The notes: generated by a model not told the origin, from the sequence alone. A stretch of DNA of 56,594 nt from Gammaproteobacteria bacterium (GCA_009843635.1 VYDB01000131.1:1-56594), one strand, 5' to 3'. Positions 32,674 to 44,161 are shown, counted from the stretch's first letter. Numbers and translations: made by a program.

Positions 32674-34947
32674 TTAGAAGCGGTAGCTCAGCGTGGCGCT
32701 CACCAGCCGTGGTTGGCCCATTGTGCCGATGTTGATGTTCTCCCCGCCATCCAGTGCATGCAGGTTGGGGAAGCGCTGCACATCCGTGTAGTACTCCTCG
32801 TCGGTGAAGTTTTCAACCTGCACGAGCACCTCCCATCGCTCCCCCTGCAGCCCCAACTGCGCGTTGGCCACGGTGTAGGATGAGTGCCTGACGGTATCCC
32901 AAGCCTGCAGGCCAAGGAACTTGCCGGTGCGGCTGACTTGCACCCCGGCTATGAAGCGCAGTTGGCTAGCGGGATGGATCGGTGCGTTGTAATCGGCCGC
33001 CAGCACCCAGTTGGTGTCGTTGGTGTTCGGCACCTCGGTGCCGCCCAGATCGACGACCGAAGCGCCCAGATCGACCAACGCACCGTCCTTCCACTCAGCA
33101 TCGACAATTCCCAAGCCCGCGCTCAGGCTCAAGTGCTCGGAAACCTGCAGGTTCATTTCGGCTTCAAAGCCGTATTGCTCCGAGTCGCCCAGATTGATGA
33201 TGCCCTCGATCACCTGGCCGCCTACTTGCGCCTGGAATTCCACTTGCCGATCGGTGTAGTCGATATAGAAAGCGGCGGCGCTCAAGGTCAGCCGGTCGTC
33301 TAGGAACCTCGATTTCCAGCCGAGTTCAAAGCTGGACACCTCTTCAATGTCGAAACCGAACAGATCGTTCTCGCCTTCAAAATTCGCCAAGTTGTAGCCG
33401 CCGGGCTCATAGCCCTTGGCGTAGGTGAAATAGACCATCGACTCCTCGTTGAGCCAATGGGTCAGGGAGGCGCGGGGCAGCACCTCGACGGCGTCCTGGC
33501 TGCTGCTGATGCCCGTGTCGAAGTTGTCGGTGCTGTTTTTCCAGCGATCCACGCGAATGCCGACATCCAGCTCCCAGCTCTCCCAGCTGTAGTTGACATT
33601 GGCGAATGCGGCCAAATGGGACTTGTCCCGGTCGCGGATTTCAAAGGGCAGGGCGAGGAAGTCCATCTCCTGTTCCGGCGTCAGGATTTCGCCCGTCCAG
33701 ACGCCGGAGCAGGTCGGCATGCCGATGGCGCACCCCAGCGGCCCGGAGATGTTGCCGTCGGCATCGACCCGAGCGTCCCACCAGATCTGGGTGGAACGCA
33801 TCTTTTCGGCGTACAGCGAATAGTAGGCGCCGGCCAGCCAACTGAAGGCGCCATCCGTGGTCGATGTGAAACGCAGCTCCTGGGTGAACACATCCATGTC
33901 TTCGGGTCGGTTCGCATCGAAGATGAACTCTTCGCGGATGTCGGCATCCGTGTAGCGGGTGCTGTCGGTGGTGGTGTAGGAGGTCAGCGACAGCACGGAG
34001 ACGGTGTCGAGGTCCAGTTCCATTTCCAGCGTGCCGGCGAGGGTGTCGCGCTTGTGGGTTGAGTTGGTGCTGTTGTTGACGACGCGAACGTATTGAAAGT
34101 CATCGGTGAGTTCACGCATCCAGATGTTGCTGAACCCGTCCATCTCGTTGTAGCGCAGCGCCGCATAGGCCGACAGCCGGTCGGTCAAGGGGCCGGACAC
34201 CATGATTCTGCCGCCGAATTCCTCGACTGCGCCGATGTCCTTCTTTTCGTTGCCCCGGATGCCGTTGAGCCGAGGCGGATTCTCGTTGGTCAGGAAACCA
34301 TCGTCTTGGTAGTAGAACCCGAAAGCCCGCATGGCCCATCCCGACTCCCCCAGCGGGGTATTCGCGGCAGCCTCGAAATCCACGAGACTCTGCTCGCCGA
34401 ACCGCCCCTTGACGCGCCCGAAGGTGCCCGAGGCATCGGGCCGGGCGCTGACGAACTTGACCGCGCCGCCGATGTTGCTGCCGCCATACAGGGTGCCCTG
34501 CGGCCCCTTGAGCACCTCAATGCGGTCGAGATCGCCAAATCTTGAGGACGCATCGGAGAACACCTGCACGTCGTCAAGATAGAACCCCACCCCTTGCGTG
34601 TTGCCAAACCCGCCGATGCCACGGATGGTGACATTCGGAAAACCGTCGGTGCGCATCGACAGGTTCAAGTTCGGCACCGACAGGCCGATGTCCCTGAGAT
34701 TGTCAATGGACTGCCGGGCGATCTGGTCGCCCGACAAGGCGGCAACAGACTCGGGGATTTCGAGCAGGCTCTCCTGTCTTTTCCGGGCGGTGACGATGAT
34801 CTCCTCAAGCACAGGCGCAGCCGATTGCGCACTGTCCTGCCCATGGGCCAATTTCGGATCCATACCCGTTGATGCGGCAAGAACTGCCGCCAGCATTGCG
34901 ACGGTCTTGACCGCGCGGCCAGCACTAAGACGCAACTCACCTAACAT
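32674..34947 (-). CDS. TonB-dependent outer-membrane receptor (paralogue)
   Basis: A 757-residue receptor with a signal peptide ending near LAHG, a TonB-box-like EEIIVTARKRQES, plug motifs NVTIRGIGGFGNTQGVG and IEVLKGPQGTLYGGSNIGG, and a C-terminal strand ending LSYRF. It is a clear paralogue of the receptor at 28558 in opposite orientation. GGAGAGG lies before ATG 34947. The MaoC-like gene follows 27 bp after its stop, so the receptor, the hydratase and possibly the cupin form one unit. Confidence 0.93.
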   Translation of the reverse strand: MLGELRLSAGRAVKTVAMLAAVLAASTGMDPKLAHGQDSAQSAAPVLEEIIVTARKRQESLLEIPESVAALSGDQIARQSIDNLRDIGLSVPNLNLSMRTDGFPNVTIRGIGGFGNTQGVGFYLDDVQVFSDASSRFGDLDRIEVLKGPQGTLYGGSNIGGAVKFVSARPDASGTFGRVKGRFGEQSLVDFEAAANTPLGESGWAMRAFGFYYQDDGFLTNENPPRLNGIRGNEKKDIGAVEEFGGRIMVSGPLTDRLSAYAALRYNEMDGFSNIWMRELTDDFQYVRVVNNSTNSTHKRDTLAGTLEMELDLDTVSVLSLTSYTTTDSTRYTDADIREEFIFDANRPEDMDVFTQELRFTSTTDGAFSWLAGAYYSLYAEKMRSTQIWWDARVDADGNISGPLGCAIGMPTCSGVWTGEILTPEQEMDFLALPFEIRDRDKSHLAAFANVNYSWESWELDVGIRVDRWKNSTDNFDTGISSSQDAVEVLPRASLTHWLNEESMVYFTYAKGYEPGGYNLANFEGENDLFGFDIEEVSSFELGWKSRFLDDRLTLSAAAFYIDYTDRQVEFQAQVGGQVIEGIINLGDSEQYGFEAEMNLQVSEHLSLSAGLGIVDAEWKDGALVDLGASVVDLGGTEVPNTNDTNWVLAADYNAPIHPASQLRFIAGVQVSRTGKFLGLQAWDTVRHSSYTVANAQLGLQGERWEVLVQVENFTDEEYYTDVQRFPNLHALDGGENINIGTMGQPRLVSATLSYRF

Positions 34948-35048
34948 GACACACCTCTCCTATCTTCGTTGACGCATCCACCTTGAACCTGCGTAGGCTG
35001 CGGGTCAAGCATTTTGTGAGCTGGGATCTTTCCCCGCCAACAGGCACG

Positions 35049-35070
35049 GAGTTTCGCGTCAGCGAAACTC
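35049..35070. promoter_or_regulatory. perfect inverted repeat between divergent genes, candidate operator
   Basis: GAGTTTCGC (35049-35057) and GCGAAACTC (35062-35070) are perfect 9-bp arms with a 4-bp centre, GTCA. The site lies in the 218-bp gap between the divergent TonB receptor (34947) and Rieske gene (35166). That location favours an operator over a terminator. No regulator gene is adjacent. Confidence 0.5.
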
Positions 35071-35165
35071 GATCACGCCACCGAAGGTAGCGCGGGCGCG
35101 TTGACATCAAGCGGGCAGGGCGGCAAGGTTCGGCTATTCGGCGGGCCGTTCCTTTGAGCACCGAC

Positions 35166-36341
35166 ATGACCAACGAACGGATCGAATTGGCCAAGCGCGC
35201 GCTGGCGCACTGGCAACGCAAGACCACCGACCAAGCCGCCGACCAGATGCGGCTTCCGGTTGCGGCCTACTGCGACCCGGTGCGCTATGAGCGGGAGGTC
35301 AAGCGCATCTTCCGGCAGTTGCCCATCGCAGTTGCGCTGTCCATCGAGTTGCCGGAGCCGGGCAGCTACGTTGCGCAAACCCTGATGGGGATTCCGATCC
35401 TGGTCACCCGTGACGGCGACGGCTTGGCGCATGCCTTCCTCAACGTCTGCCGGCACCGGGGAGCGATCGTCTGTCCGGCGGGAAACGGCAATCGGTCCCG
35501 CTTTTCCTGCCCCTACCATGCTTGGACCTACGACAGCCGCGGCCAGTTGGTGGGCGTCACCGGCAGCGCGTCCTTTGGTGACTTCGACCGTCAATCCCGC
35601 TCGCTCACTGAACTACACTGCGTGGAGCGCTGCGGGCTGATCTGGGCCTGCCTGAAGCCGGGCGTGGCGTTTGACATTGATGCTTGGTTGGGCGATTTCG
35701 CGGCTCAGCTCGACACCTTACGCCTTGATGACTGGGTGCTTTTTGAGCAGCGCGACCTGGACGGCCCCGGCTGGAAACCAACGCTGGACGGCTACCTTGA
35801 GGTCTATCACCACGATTCGGTGCATCGCTCCACGGTGGGGCGGCACACCATCGGCAATCTGCTGGTTCACGACCTCTACGGCCCGCACCAGCGCCTGACC
35901 TTTGGGCGCCGAAACCTGACGGAGTTGACGGACCTGCCGGAGTCCGAGTGGCAGCCGGACAACTACATTCGAATCATCCATTCGGTGTTCCCGAACCTGT
36001 CCGTTTCCGGCATTGTGGGTGGCCACTGCTTGCTCAGCCGCATTTTTCCCGGGCCGACCCCGGACACCACCACCACCCGCCAGAGCATTCTTTGCGCTCC
36101 TAGCGAGCAAACCGAGCAGTGGCGGGAGAGCGCCCGCAACTTTAGCGAAATGACCTTGCAGGCGGTGCGCGATGAGGATTACGCCGTCGTGCAAACCATT
36201 CAGGTGGCGCTGCCCGCGGGGGCGAACTCGGACTTCATCATTGGGCGCAACGAGCCCGGCATTCAGCACTACCATCGCACCGTCGCCGAGATGATGGACG
36301 GCAGCAGCGAGGGGCTTAAGGCGATTAGGGAGGCATCATGA
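35166..36341 (+). CDS. Rieske aromatic ring-hydroxylating oxygenase, alpha subunit
   Basis: A 391-residue oxygenase subunit. The Rieske ligands are in NVCRHRGAIVC and CPYHAWTYDSRGQL, and the iron site in DGYLEVYHHDSVHRSTVG. ATG 35166 is taken; a TTG at 35154 adds four residues. The first of four plus-strand genes, it overlaps the next by ATGA. The partner gene has an NTF2-like fold, the fold of dioxygenase beta subunits, so an alpha/beta-type assembly is possible, but that is inferred. No reductase is encoded here. Confidence 0.9.
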   Translation: MTNERIELAKRALAHWQRKTTDQAADQMRLPVAAYCDPVRYEREVKRIFRQLPIAVALSIELPEPGSYVAQTLMGIPILVTRDGDGLAHAFLNVCRHRGAIVCPAGNGNRSRFSCPYHAWTYDSRGQLVGVTGSASFGDFDRQSRSLTELHCVERCGLIWACLKPGVAFDIDAWLGDFAAQLDTLRLDDWVLFEQRDLDGPGWKPTLDGYLEVYHHDSVHRSTVGRHTIGNLLVHDLYGPHQRLTFGRRNLTELTDLPESEWQPDNYIRIIHSVFPNLSVSGIVGGHCLLSRIFPGPTPDTTTTRQSILCAPSEQTEQWRESARNFSEMTLQAVRDEDYAVVQTIQVALPAGANSDFIIGRNEPGIQHYHRTVAEMMDGSSEGLKAIREAS

Positions 36342-36910
36342 CGGACATTCAGGCACTGGAGCGGCGGGTCGAGCGGTTGGAATCGCGCATCGAAATCGAG
36401 GAACTGGTCACCGCCTACGCCCGGGCCTGCGATGAGCACGACATGCCTTGGCTCGAATCGCTGTTCACCGAAGACGCCCAATTTGATTCGCCGAGCGGCG
36501 TCATGCGCGCCAACAACCGCGACGAGATCATGGCGATGTTCGTGGAGGCGTTCAAAATCCGCGGCCCCGGCTATCACTGGACCCACGACCCCTTCGTCCG
36601 CATCGACGACGAAGACCCCAACATCGCCACCGGCACGGTGCTGAGCCACGCGGAAACCACCCCCAACGGCCTCGTCAGCCTGGCCGCCATGAAGTACAAC
36701 GACAGCTACCGGCGCGTGGACGGCCGCTGGCGCTTCTCTCGCCGCGAGATCCAGTTCCTCTACTATGTGCCTGCCGAGAAGTACCTACAGGGCCTTAGCC
36801 GTAAGCAGCGCCTCTACTACGGCGGCGACTGGAAGGACGCCGACTACCCCGAAGCGTTGCCCGCATGGCAGGACTTCGACCGCAGCCACCAGCCGGATAT
36901 GGAGGATTGA
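36338..36910 (+). CDS. SnoaL-like / NTF2-fold protein
   Basis: A 190-residue protein with an N-terminal coiled segment (ALERRVERLESRIEIEELV), then TAYARACDEHDMPWLESLFTEDAQFDSP and a beta sheet ending RWRFSRREIQFLYYVP. It is the SnoaL_4 pattern, as in small isomerases/dehydratases and dioxygenase beta subunits. The ATG overlaps the stop of the Rieske gene, indicating translational coupling. Possibly a beta-like partner of the oxygenase or a following-step enzyme. Confidence 0.83.
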   Translation: MTDIQALERRVERLESRIEIEELVTAYARACDEHDMPWLESLFTEDAQFDSPSGVMRANNRDEIMAMFVEAFKIRGPGYHWTHDPFVRIDDEDPNIATGTVLSHAETTPNGLVSLAAMKYNDSYRRVDGRWRFSRREIQFLYYVPAEKYLQGLSRKQRLYYGGDWKDADYPEALPAWQDFDRSHQPDMED

Positions 36911-36951
36911 CTAGTCTTTGCGTAGAACATGACGGAGGCCACGAGGGAGAA

Positions 36952-37479
36952 ATGGAAACAGGACAAGTGCCCAATTTGGCGGAAGTAGCCGACCGCTTGG
37001 CGATTCAGGACGTACTGGCCCAACACAGCCGCGGCGTGGACCGGGCTTGCGAGGCCACCCTGAAGTCGGCCTATTGGCCGGATGCGGAAGTGGCGTACGG
37101 CGGTTTCAACGGTCCGGCCCATCAGTTTTGCGAAACGCTGCCAGCCGGGATCAAGCGCTACGCCGCCACCCAGCACAGCATCACCAACGTGGCCATCGAC
37201 CTGCGCGGCGATGAGGCGCGGGTGGAGACCTACGTGACGGCCTACCACTACTTGGCTGGGGAGGCTGAGGATGAGAGTGACACCGAAATGACCTATATCG
37301 GGCGGTACCTCGACCGCATGGAGAAGCGCGGGGACGTCTGGAAGATCGCCCACCGGCGGGTGGTGATGGATTGGAATCAGAACGCCGCGGCGACGGCGAT
37401 TCTCGAAGGCCCGCCCTTCGATGGGTTGGCGCGCGGCAAGCGGCACCCGGACGATCCGCTGTACGAGCACCTGGCCTGA
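36952..37479 (+). CDS. SnoaL-like / NTF2-fold protein
   Basis: A 175-residue protein with the fold marker VADRLAIQDVLAQHSRGVDRACEATLKSAYWPDA and a C-terminal VWKIAHRRVVMDWNQ. ATG 36952 is preferred because GAGGGAGAA precedes it; frames opening further upstream lack that site. It is 41 bp after the other SnoaL-like gene, to which it is only distantly similar, and 17 bp before the ThuA gene. Enzyme activity unassigned. Confidence 0.82.
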   Translation: METGQVPNLAEVADRLAIQDVLAQHSRGVDRACEATLKSAYWPDAEVAYGGFNGPAHQFCETLPAGIKRYAATQHSITNVAIDLRGDEARVETYVTAYHYLAGEAEDESDTEMTYIGRYLDRMEKRGDVWKIAHRRVVMDWNQNAAATAILEGPPFDGLARGKRHPDDPLYEHLA

Positions 37480-37496
37480 ACGGGCTGGTAACCGCC

Positions 37497-38267
37497 GTGA
37501 AGGAGATACTGCTCGTCACCAAGGGCCATCCCTTTGAACGGGAGCCGTTCTTCGCTCTCTTCGATGGCATGGAGGGCGTCAACTGGACCCACGTCGAGCA
37601 GCCAGCGGCCCAGGCGCTGTTCAACGTCAAGCAGGCGCGGCGCTACGACGCCTATGTGCTCTACGACATGCCCGGCATTCGCTTTCGACAAGGCGGCGCC
37701 CCCGATTTCGAGGAGCCCACCGAGGACTACAAGCGGGATTTCAAGGCGCTGCTGGAAGCAGGCCACGGCTTCGTCTTCCTGCACCACGCCATCGCTGGCT
37801 GGCCGGCTTGGGAGGATTACGCCCGCATCATCGGCGGGCGGTTTCTCTACATGCCCGGCGAGTTGCGGGGCAGGCCCTGCCAAGACTCCGGTTACCGCCA
37901 CAAAGTGCCCCACCGCGTCAGCGCGGTGGCGGACCATCCGGCCACTGCGGGCGTTCCCAGCACCTTCCCCATGACTGATGAGCTCTACCTCTACGAAGTG
38001 TTCGAGGACGAGGTCACGCCCCTACTGCGCAGCGACTACGCCTTCGAGCGCGACAACTTCTATTCAGCGGCGCGGGTGGTGCGGGACGGCAAGATGTTCG
38101 ACAACGAAGGCTGGAGCCACGACCCCGGCAGCAACCTAGTGGGTTGGACCAAGACGGAGGGCCGCAGCCGCATCGTCTATCTTCAGGGTGGCGATGACCC
38201 GGAGGCCTACGCCAACCCTCACTATCAGCGCCTAATTGCCAATGCCATCGACTGGGTTTCGCCCTGA
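37497..38267 (+). CDS. ThuA-like domain protein
   Basis: A 256-residue protein of the ThuA/class I glutamine amidotransferase-like fold: KEILLVTKGHPFEREPFF at the N-terminus, GHGFVFLHHAIAGWP in the elbow region, WEDYARIIGGRF, and RSRIVYLQGGDDPEAYANP near the end. The start is GTG 37497. No nucleophilic Cys is evident in the elbow, as is usual for ThuA. It is last in the Rieske operon and its end overlaps the convergent P450 gene by 36 bp. A 3-keto-sugar or sugar-ester role is known for some ThuA proteins, but not shown here. Confidence 0.8.
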   Translation: MKEILLVTKGHPFEREPFFALFDGMEGVNWTHVEQPAAQALFNVKQARRYDAYVLYDMPGIRFRQGGAPDFEEPTEDYKRDFKALLEAGHGFVFLHHAIAGWPAWEDYARIIGGRFLYMPGELRGRPCQDSGYRHKVPHRVSAVADHPATAGVPSTFPMTDELYLYEVFEDEVTPLLRSDYAFERDNFYSAARVVRDGKMFDNEGWSHDPGSNLVGWTKTEGRSRIVYLQGGDDPEAYANPHYQRLIANAIDWVSP

Positions 38268-39569
38268 GGACGACGCTCGACGGTCTCCAGCCCGCCGATC
38301 AGATCTCGCCGTGAACTCGATGTGCAGTTCATTCAGCGCGCGCAGCCCGTAGTTGGGATAGTGCCTCAAGTCATTGCGTTCTGGCGTTAGCCGGAAGTCC
38401 TCAACGTTGTCGATGAAGGCCTTGAAGCCCCAGTAGAGTTCCCGGCGGGCCAAGGGCGCGCCTAGGCAGTAGTGGGTGCCGGAGCTGTAGCCCAAGTGCG
38501 ATGCGGCGTTGCGCCGTTCGAGTTCGACGTCGTCGGGACGTTTGAATTGCGCCGGATCCCGGTTGCCGGCGGCGAATCGGGCATCGATCACCGCGCCCTT
38601 GGGAATGGTGACGCCGTGCAGGGTGATGTCGGTCTTCGCGGTGCGGGTGAGGCCCTGCACCGGGCTTTCCAAACGCACCACCTCCTCGCAAAAGGTGCGC
38701 AGATACTTGTCTGGGTCGGCCTTCAGCTTCTCCCACACGCCGGGGTTCCTGGCCAGCAGCATGATGCCGGCGGATAAGGCGTTGGTGGTGGTCTCGGAAC
38801 CGCCCACGAAGGTGTCCTGCATCATCTCGGCGTGCAATTCGTTGTCGGTGAGGGTCCGGCCCCAGCCAGGCACCGGCGTGTTGACCAGATCCGAGAGCAG
38901 GGTGCCGTCCGGCTCGCGGCGCAGGCGCTCGAAAATGGGCTGGAAGTAGTGCTGGGCCTGAATTTCCATTTCCGTGGCCCAGATCACTTCCGCTTCGGTC
39001 AGATCGAACCCCGTGCCGCGGAACCAGGCGTCGGTCCACGCCTTGATCTGCCAGATGTCGGCTTCCTTGGCGCCCATCTGGCGGCAGATGATGATTAGCG
39101 GCAGCGGCACCGCGAACTGCTTGACGAAGTTGCAATGGCCGTCGTCGATGAAGGCATCGATCAGTTCATAAGCTAGGGTCTCGACTTCGCCGTCCAAGGC
39201 CTTGATGCGTTTGGGGCGAAAGGCCGTATCGAATATGGAGCGCATCTGCTTGTGTTCCGGATCGTCCCGGGCAGCCAGCGACTCGCCGGGCACCCACCCC
39301 TTCTCCAGGAACAGTTCGTAGGCCTTGCGGGCATTGCCGGTGAGCTTCTCGTGATCGTTGCTCGGCCGGTGATTGCTGAAGCGCTCGGTGTCCAGGCACA
39401 CCATGCGCAAGTCCTCGTAGCGGGTGATGACCCAGATGCCGGTGCGCGGGTCCTGGAACACTGGCGCCTGTTCGCGCAGCAGGCTGTAGGTGGGATAGGG
39501 GCATTCGAGGACCTCGGCATCCGCCAGCGTGGCCTCGTCGAGGCTGGCGGGACACACGGGATTGTCCAT
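38232..39569 (-). CDS. cytochrome P450
   Basis: A 445-residue P450 with GGSETTTNALSAG in the I-helix, EEVVRLESP as the K-helix ExxR, and a haem loop YSSGTHYCLGAPLARREL. The usual first Phe-Gly of the haem loop is Tyr-Ser here, a minor variant that may shift redox behaviour. The ATG at 39569 is chosen; an upstream frame to 39653 is a possible but Pro/Thr-rich extension. Convergent with the ThuA gene and divergent from the symporter. Confidence 0.9.
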   Translation of the reverse strand: MDNPVCPASLDEATLADAEVLECPYPTYSLLREQAPVFQDPRTGIWVITRYEDLRMVCLDTERFSNHRPSNDHEKLTGNARKAYELFLEKGWVPGESLAARDDPEHKQMRSIFDTAFRPKRIKALDGEVETLAYELIDAFIDDGHCNFVKQFAVPLPLIIICRQMGAKEADIWQIKAWTDAWFRGTGFDLTEAEVIWATEMEIQAQHYFQPIFERLRREPDGTLLSDLVNTPVPGWGRTLTDNELHAEMMQDTFVGGSETTTNALSAGIMLLARNPGVWEKLKADPDKYLRTFCEEVVRLESPVQGLTRTAKTDITLHGVTIPKGAVIDARFAAGNRDPAQFKRPDDVELERRNAASHLGYSSGTHYCLGAPLARRELYWGFKAFIDNVEDFRLTPERNDLRHYPNYGLRALNELHIEFTARSDRRAGDRRASSSGRNPVDGIGN

Positions 39570-39769
39570 GCGGTTGATGGCGCTCACGACAGGTAGGTGG
39601 GTCCGGATCCGTTGACAGTGCGCGATTGTAAGGGGACTGGGCGCTGGCGTCATCGACTTGCGGAACGGGCCGGTCCTGCAAAGCGCACCATGCCTTGCAG
39701 GGTAAGATGTCGCCCATTTGTTGAACAGTTTGGCAGCGGGTTTAACTGTGAGCGTGGAGGAGATCGTAG

Positions 39770-41338
39770 ATGATGAGCCTAGTTGAGTGGTCGTGGCTGT
39801 TCCTCGTCATCTACATAGTCGGCATGCTGGGTTTCGGGTGGGTCGCCAGCCGCAGGATTGGCAACGCCGACGACTTTGCAACGGCGCGCAGCAGCTACGG
39901 TCCGTACTTCCTGGCCCTGGCTTTTGCCGCCACCACCGCCAGCGGCGCCACCTTCCTGGGCAGCCCGGGCCTGGGCTACGAGTTCGGCATGGCAAGCGTC
40001 TGGGGCAAGTTCCTGTACCCCATGGGCGTCTACTTCGGGGTGCTCATCACGATCCGGTTGGTGGCAACCTCTGGGCACCGCTTCGGCAACCGTTCGATTC
40101 CCGAGTACCTCGGCGACCGCTACCGGAGCGATGGCGTGCGCTTGCTGGTTTCGGTGTTCTCGCTGGTGCTGTTCTTCTACATCGCCGGGCAACTGGTGTC
40201 GGGCCTTGTCATGTTCGAAACCATGCTCGGCCTCCCGCCCATGACGGCGCTGATCATCACCTCCGGCGTGCTGCTCGTCTATGTCGTGCTCGGCGGTGCC
40301 CACGCGGACATCATCACGGATGGCATTCAGGGCATGATGATGCTCGGGGTGGCCGTCATGGTCATCGTGATGTTCCTCTTCGCATCGGGCGTGGAAGGCG
40401 GGTTCGGTGCCATGGTGGACGGCCTTCGGGCGCAGGACGAAAACCTGGTCGGGGCACTGAACCGGTCCAACTCCCTCTACGATTCCTGGTGGGCGATCAT
40501 TGCCGTGCTGTTCGCCCACATTCCGCTCGGCATGCTGCCGCACATCGGCAACAAGGTGTGGGCGCTCAAGCACGACGGCGACCGGATGCGCTTCGTCAAG
40601 CTCGCCTTCGCGGTTGGCCTGACCATGGGCATGCTGGGGTTGGGCGGCATCCTCGCCCGCGGCGTGCTCGGCCCGGAACTGCTGGAGGCGGGCCGCAACG
40701 CCAATGAGGCGTTGCCGGCGCTGTTCATCGAACTGTTCCCGACTTGGCTCGCCGCGCTGATTGGCGTGGGGGTGCTTGCCGCGATCATGTCAACCGCGGA
40801 CGGGCTCATCGTGTCCTCTTCCCAGATCGTTGCCAACGACATCTATCGGCGGTCCATTGTGCCTAGGTACAGCGCCCACCTGTCTGATAAGCAGGTGGAT
40901 CACCGGGTGCTGGTGATCAGCCGCTGGAGCACGGTCATTGTCCTCGTGCTGTGCACTGCAATGGCTTGGGCGATGCAGGACATGAACATTGCGCTCCTGG
41001 TCTGGATGGGCACCGGCGGCATGATGGCTGCGTTTGCCGGCCCGCTCGTGCTGGGTGCGCTGTGGCGGGGCGTGACCTTGGCTGGCGCCTTCACCGGCCT
41101 CATCAGCGGCATGGCCACCTTTGCACTGCTGCGCAGCGGCCTGCCTTGGATGGTCGTTGACCCCGGCTCCCTAGGCCTGCTGTCCGGGACTGCCGAGTGG
41201 CTGGCCCACTATCGGGAGAACCCGTACGCCTGCGCGGTGGTCGGCGAGGCGGTCTCCATTTTCGGCACCTGGGCGGTATCCATGCTGACCCGACCGCTGC
41301 CCGAAGACCACACTGAACGGTTGTTCGCAAACCCGTAG
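39770..41338 (+). CDS. sodium:solute symporter family transporter
   Basis: A 522-residue integral membrane protein with about 13 hydrophobic helices, the SSS fold. Typical pieces are GFGWVASRRIGNADDFATA, GSPGLGYEFG, IPEYLGDRYRSDGVRLL and AAIMSTADGLIVSSSQIVANDIYRR, which hold the family's Na-site region. A GGAGG ribosome site precedes ATG 39770. The solute is unknown. Its neighbour is acetoacetyl-CoA synthetase (convergent), which makes a small carboxylate such as acetoacetate plausible, but this is inferred. Confidence 0.87.
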   Translation: MMSLVEWSWLFLVIYIVGMLGFGWVASRRIGNADDFATARSSYGPYFLALAFAATTASGATFLGSPGLGYEFGMASVWGKFLYPMGVYFGVLITIRLVATSGHRFGNRSIPEYLGDRYRSDGVRLLVSVFSLVLFFYIAGQLVSGLVMFETMLGLPPMTALIITSGVLLVYVVLGGAHADIITDGIQGMMMLGVAVMVIVMFLFASGVEGGFGAMVDGLRAQDENLVGALNRSNSLYDSWWAIIAVLFAHIPLGMLPHIGNKVWALKHDGDRMRFVKLAFAVGLTMGMLGLGGILARGVLGPELLEAGRNANEALPALFIELFPTWLAALIGVGVLAAIMSTADGLIVSSSQIVANDIYRRSIVPRYSAHLSDKQVDHRVLVISRWSTVIVLVLCTAMAWAMQDMNIALLVWMGTGGMMAAFAGPLVLGALWRGVTLAGAFTGLISGMATFALLRSGLPWMVVDPGSLGLLSGTAEWLAHYRENPYACAVVGEAVSIFGTWAVSMLTRPLPEDHTERLFANP

Positions 41339-41436
41339 CGCACCCGGTCTGATGTAGGGCATAACGAACCGCAGGTTCGCGCCCTCGCACCGAACCGTGG
41401 CGGCCCAATGGACCGCGGAACGCCCTCGCACTGACC

Positions 41437-43390
<1,954 letters not shown>

Positions 43391-43419
<29 letters not shown>

Positions 43420-44161
43420 CGACCACCAATATGGTGCCGGTCATGTAGGCGGAGGCGTCGGAAGCGAGCAGCAGCAGCGGCCCGTCCAAGTCCTCGAACT
43501 CGCCGTAGCGGCGCATGGGTATGCCCTTGGCGAACTCCTCTGACCGGTCGCTCTCCAGCAGCAGGCGGCTGACGTCAGTGAGGATGTAGCCGGGTGCCAA
43601 GGCGTTGACCCGAATGCCGAACTTGGCGGCCTCCAAGGCCATGACTTCCGTGAGCCGAGTCAGCGCGCCCTTGGAGACGGCGTACGGAAACTGGCCTTTG
43701 ATGGTGCGCCGGTCGGTAATGGAGGAGATGTTGATGATGTTGCCGCCGCTCTGTCCGTTGGTTCGCACCCGCTCGGTGTAGGCCTTGGAGGCGAGCCAAA
43801 CGCCCTTGAGGTTGGTGTCCAGCACCCGGTCCCAATCCGCCTCGTCGATCATCGTGTAGGTCTTGGCGCCGGCCTCGACGCCCGCGTTGTTGATCAGAAC
43901 ATCGATGAGCCCGAAAGCTGCCTCGGCCGCTTCGATGAAGCCGTCCACGCTGGCGGCGCTGCTGACGTCCAAGGGCGCGCCGAAGGCTTCCCCACCCTGC
44001 GCCCGTATCTCCTTGACCCGGCCGTCGATGCGCTCCGTGCGTCGGGCGCCTAGGCTCACCCGCGCCCCGGCCTCGGCCAGAACGCCCGCAAAGTGATGCC
44101 CGAATCCGGAGGAGGCCCCGGTTACCGCGATGTGCTTGCCGGTCAGGTCGAAAAGGCGCAT
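43391..44161 (-). CDS. SDR family oxidoreductase
   Basis: A 256-residue classical SDR with VTGASSGFGHHFA, NNAGVEAGAK, INISSITD and YAVSKGAL, ending in MTGTILVVDGG. It lies upstream of acetoacetyl-CoA synthetase on the same strand with overlapping ends. A 3-hydroxybutyrate-dehydrogenase-like step feeding acetoacetate to that enzyme is attractive, though the SDR itself is not diagnostic for that activity. Confidence 0.87.

Noticed and set aside
31618..32883. 421-codon open frame on the plus strand opposite the MaoC-like gene
   Set aside because: Val/Ala/His-rich shadow with no motif; the minus-strand gene has clear hot-dog signatures.
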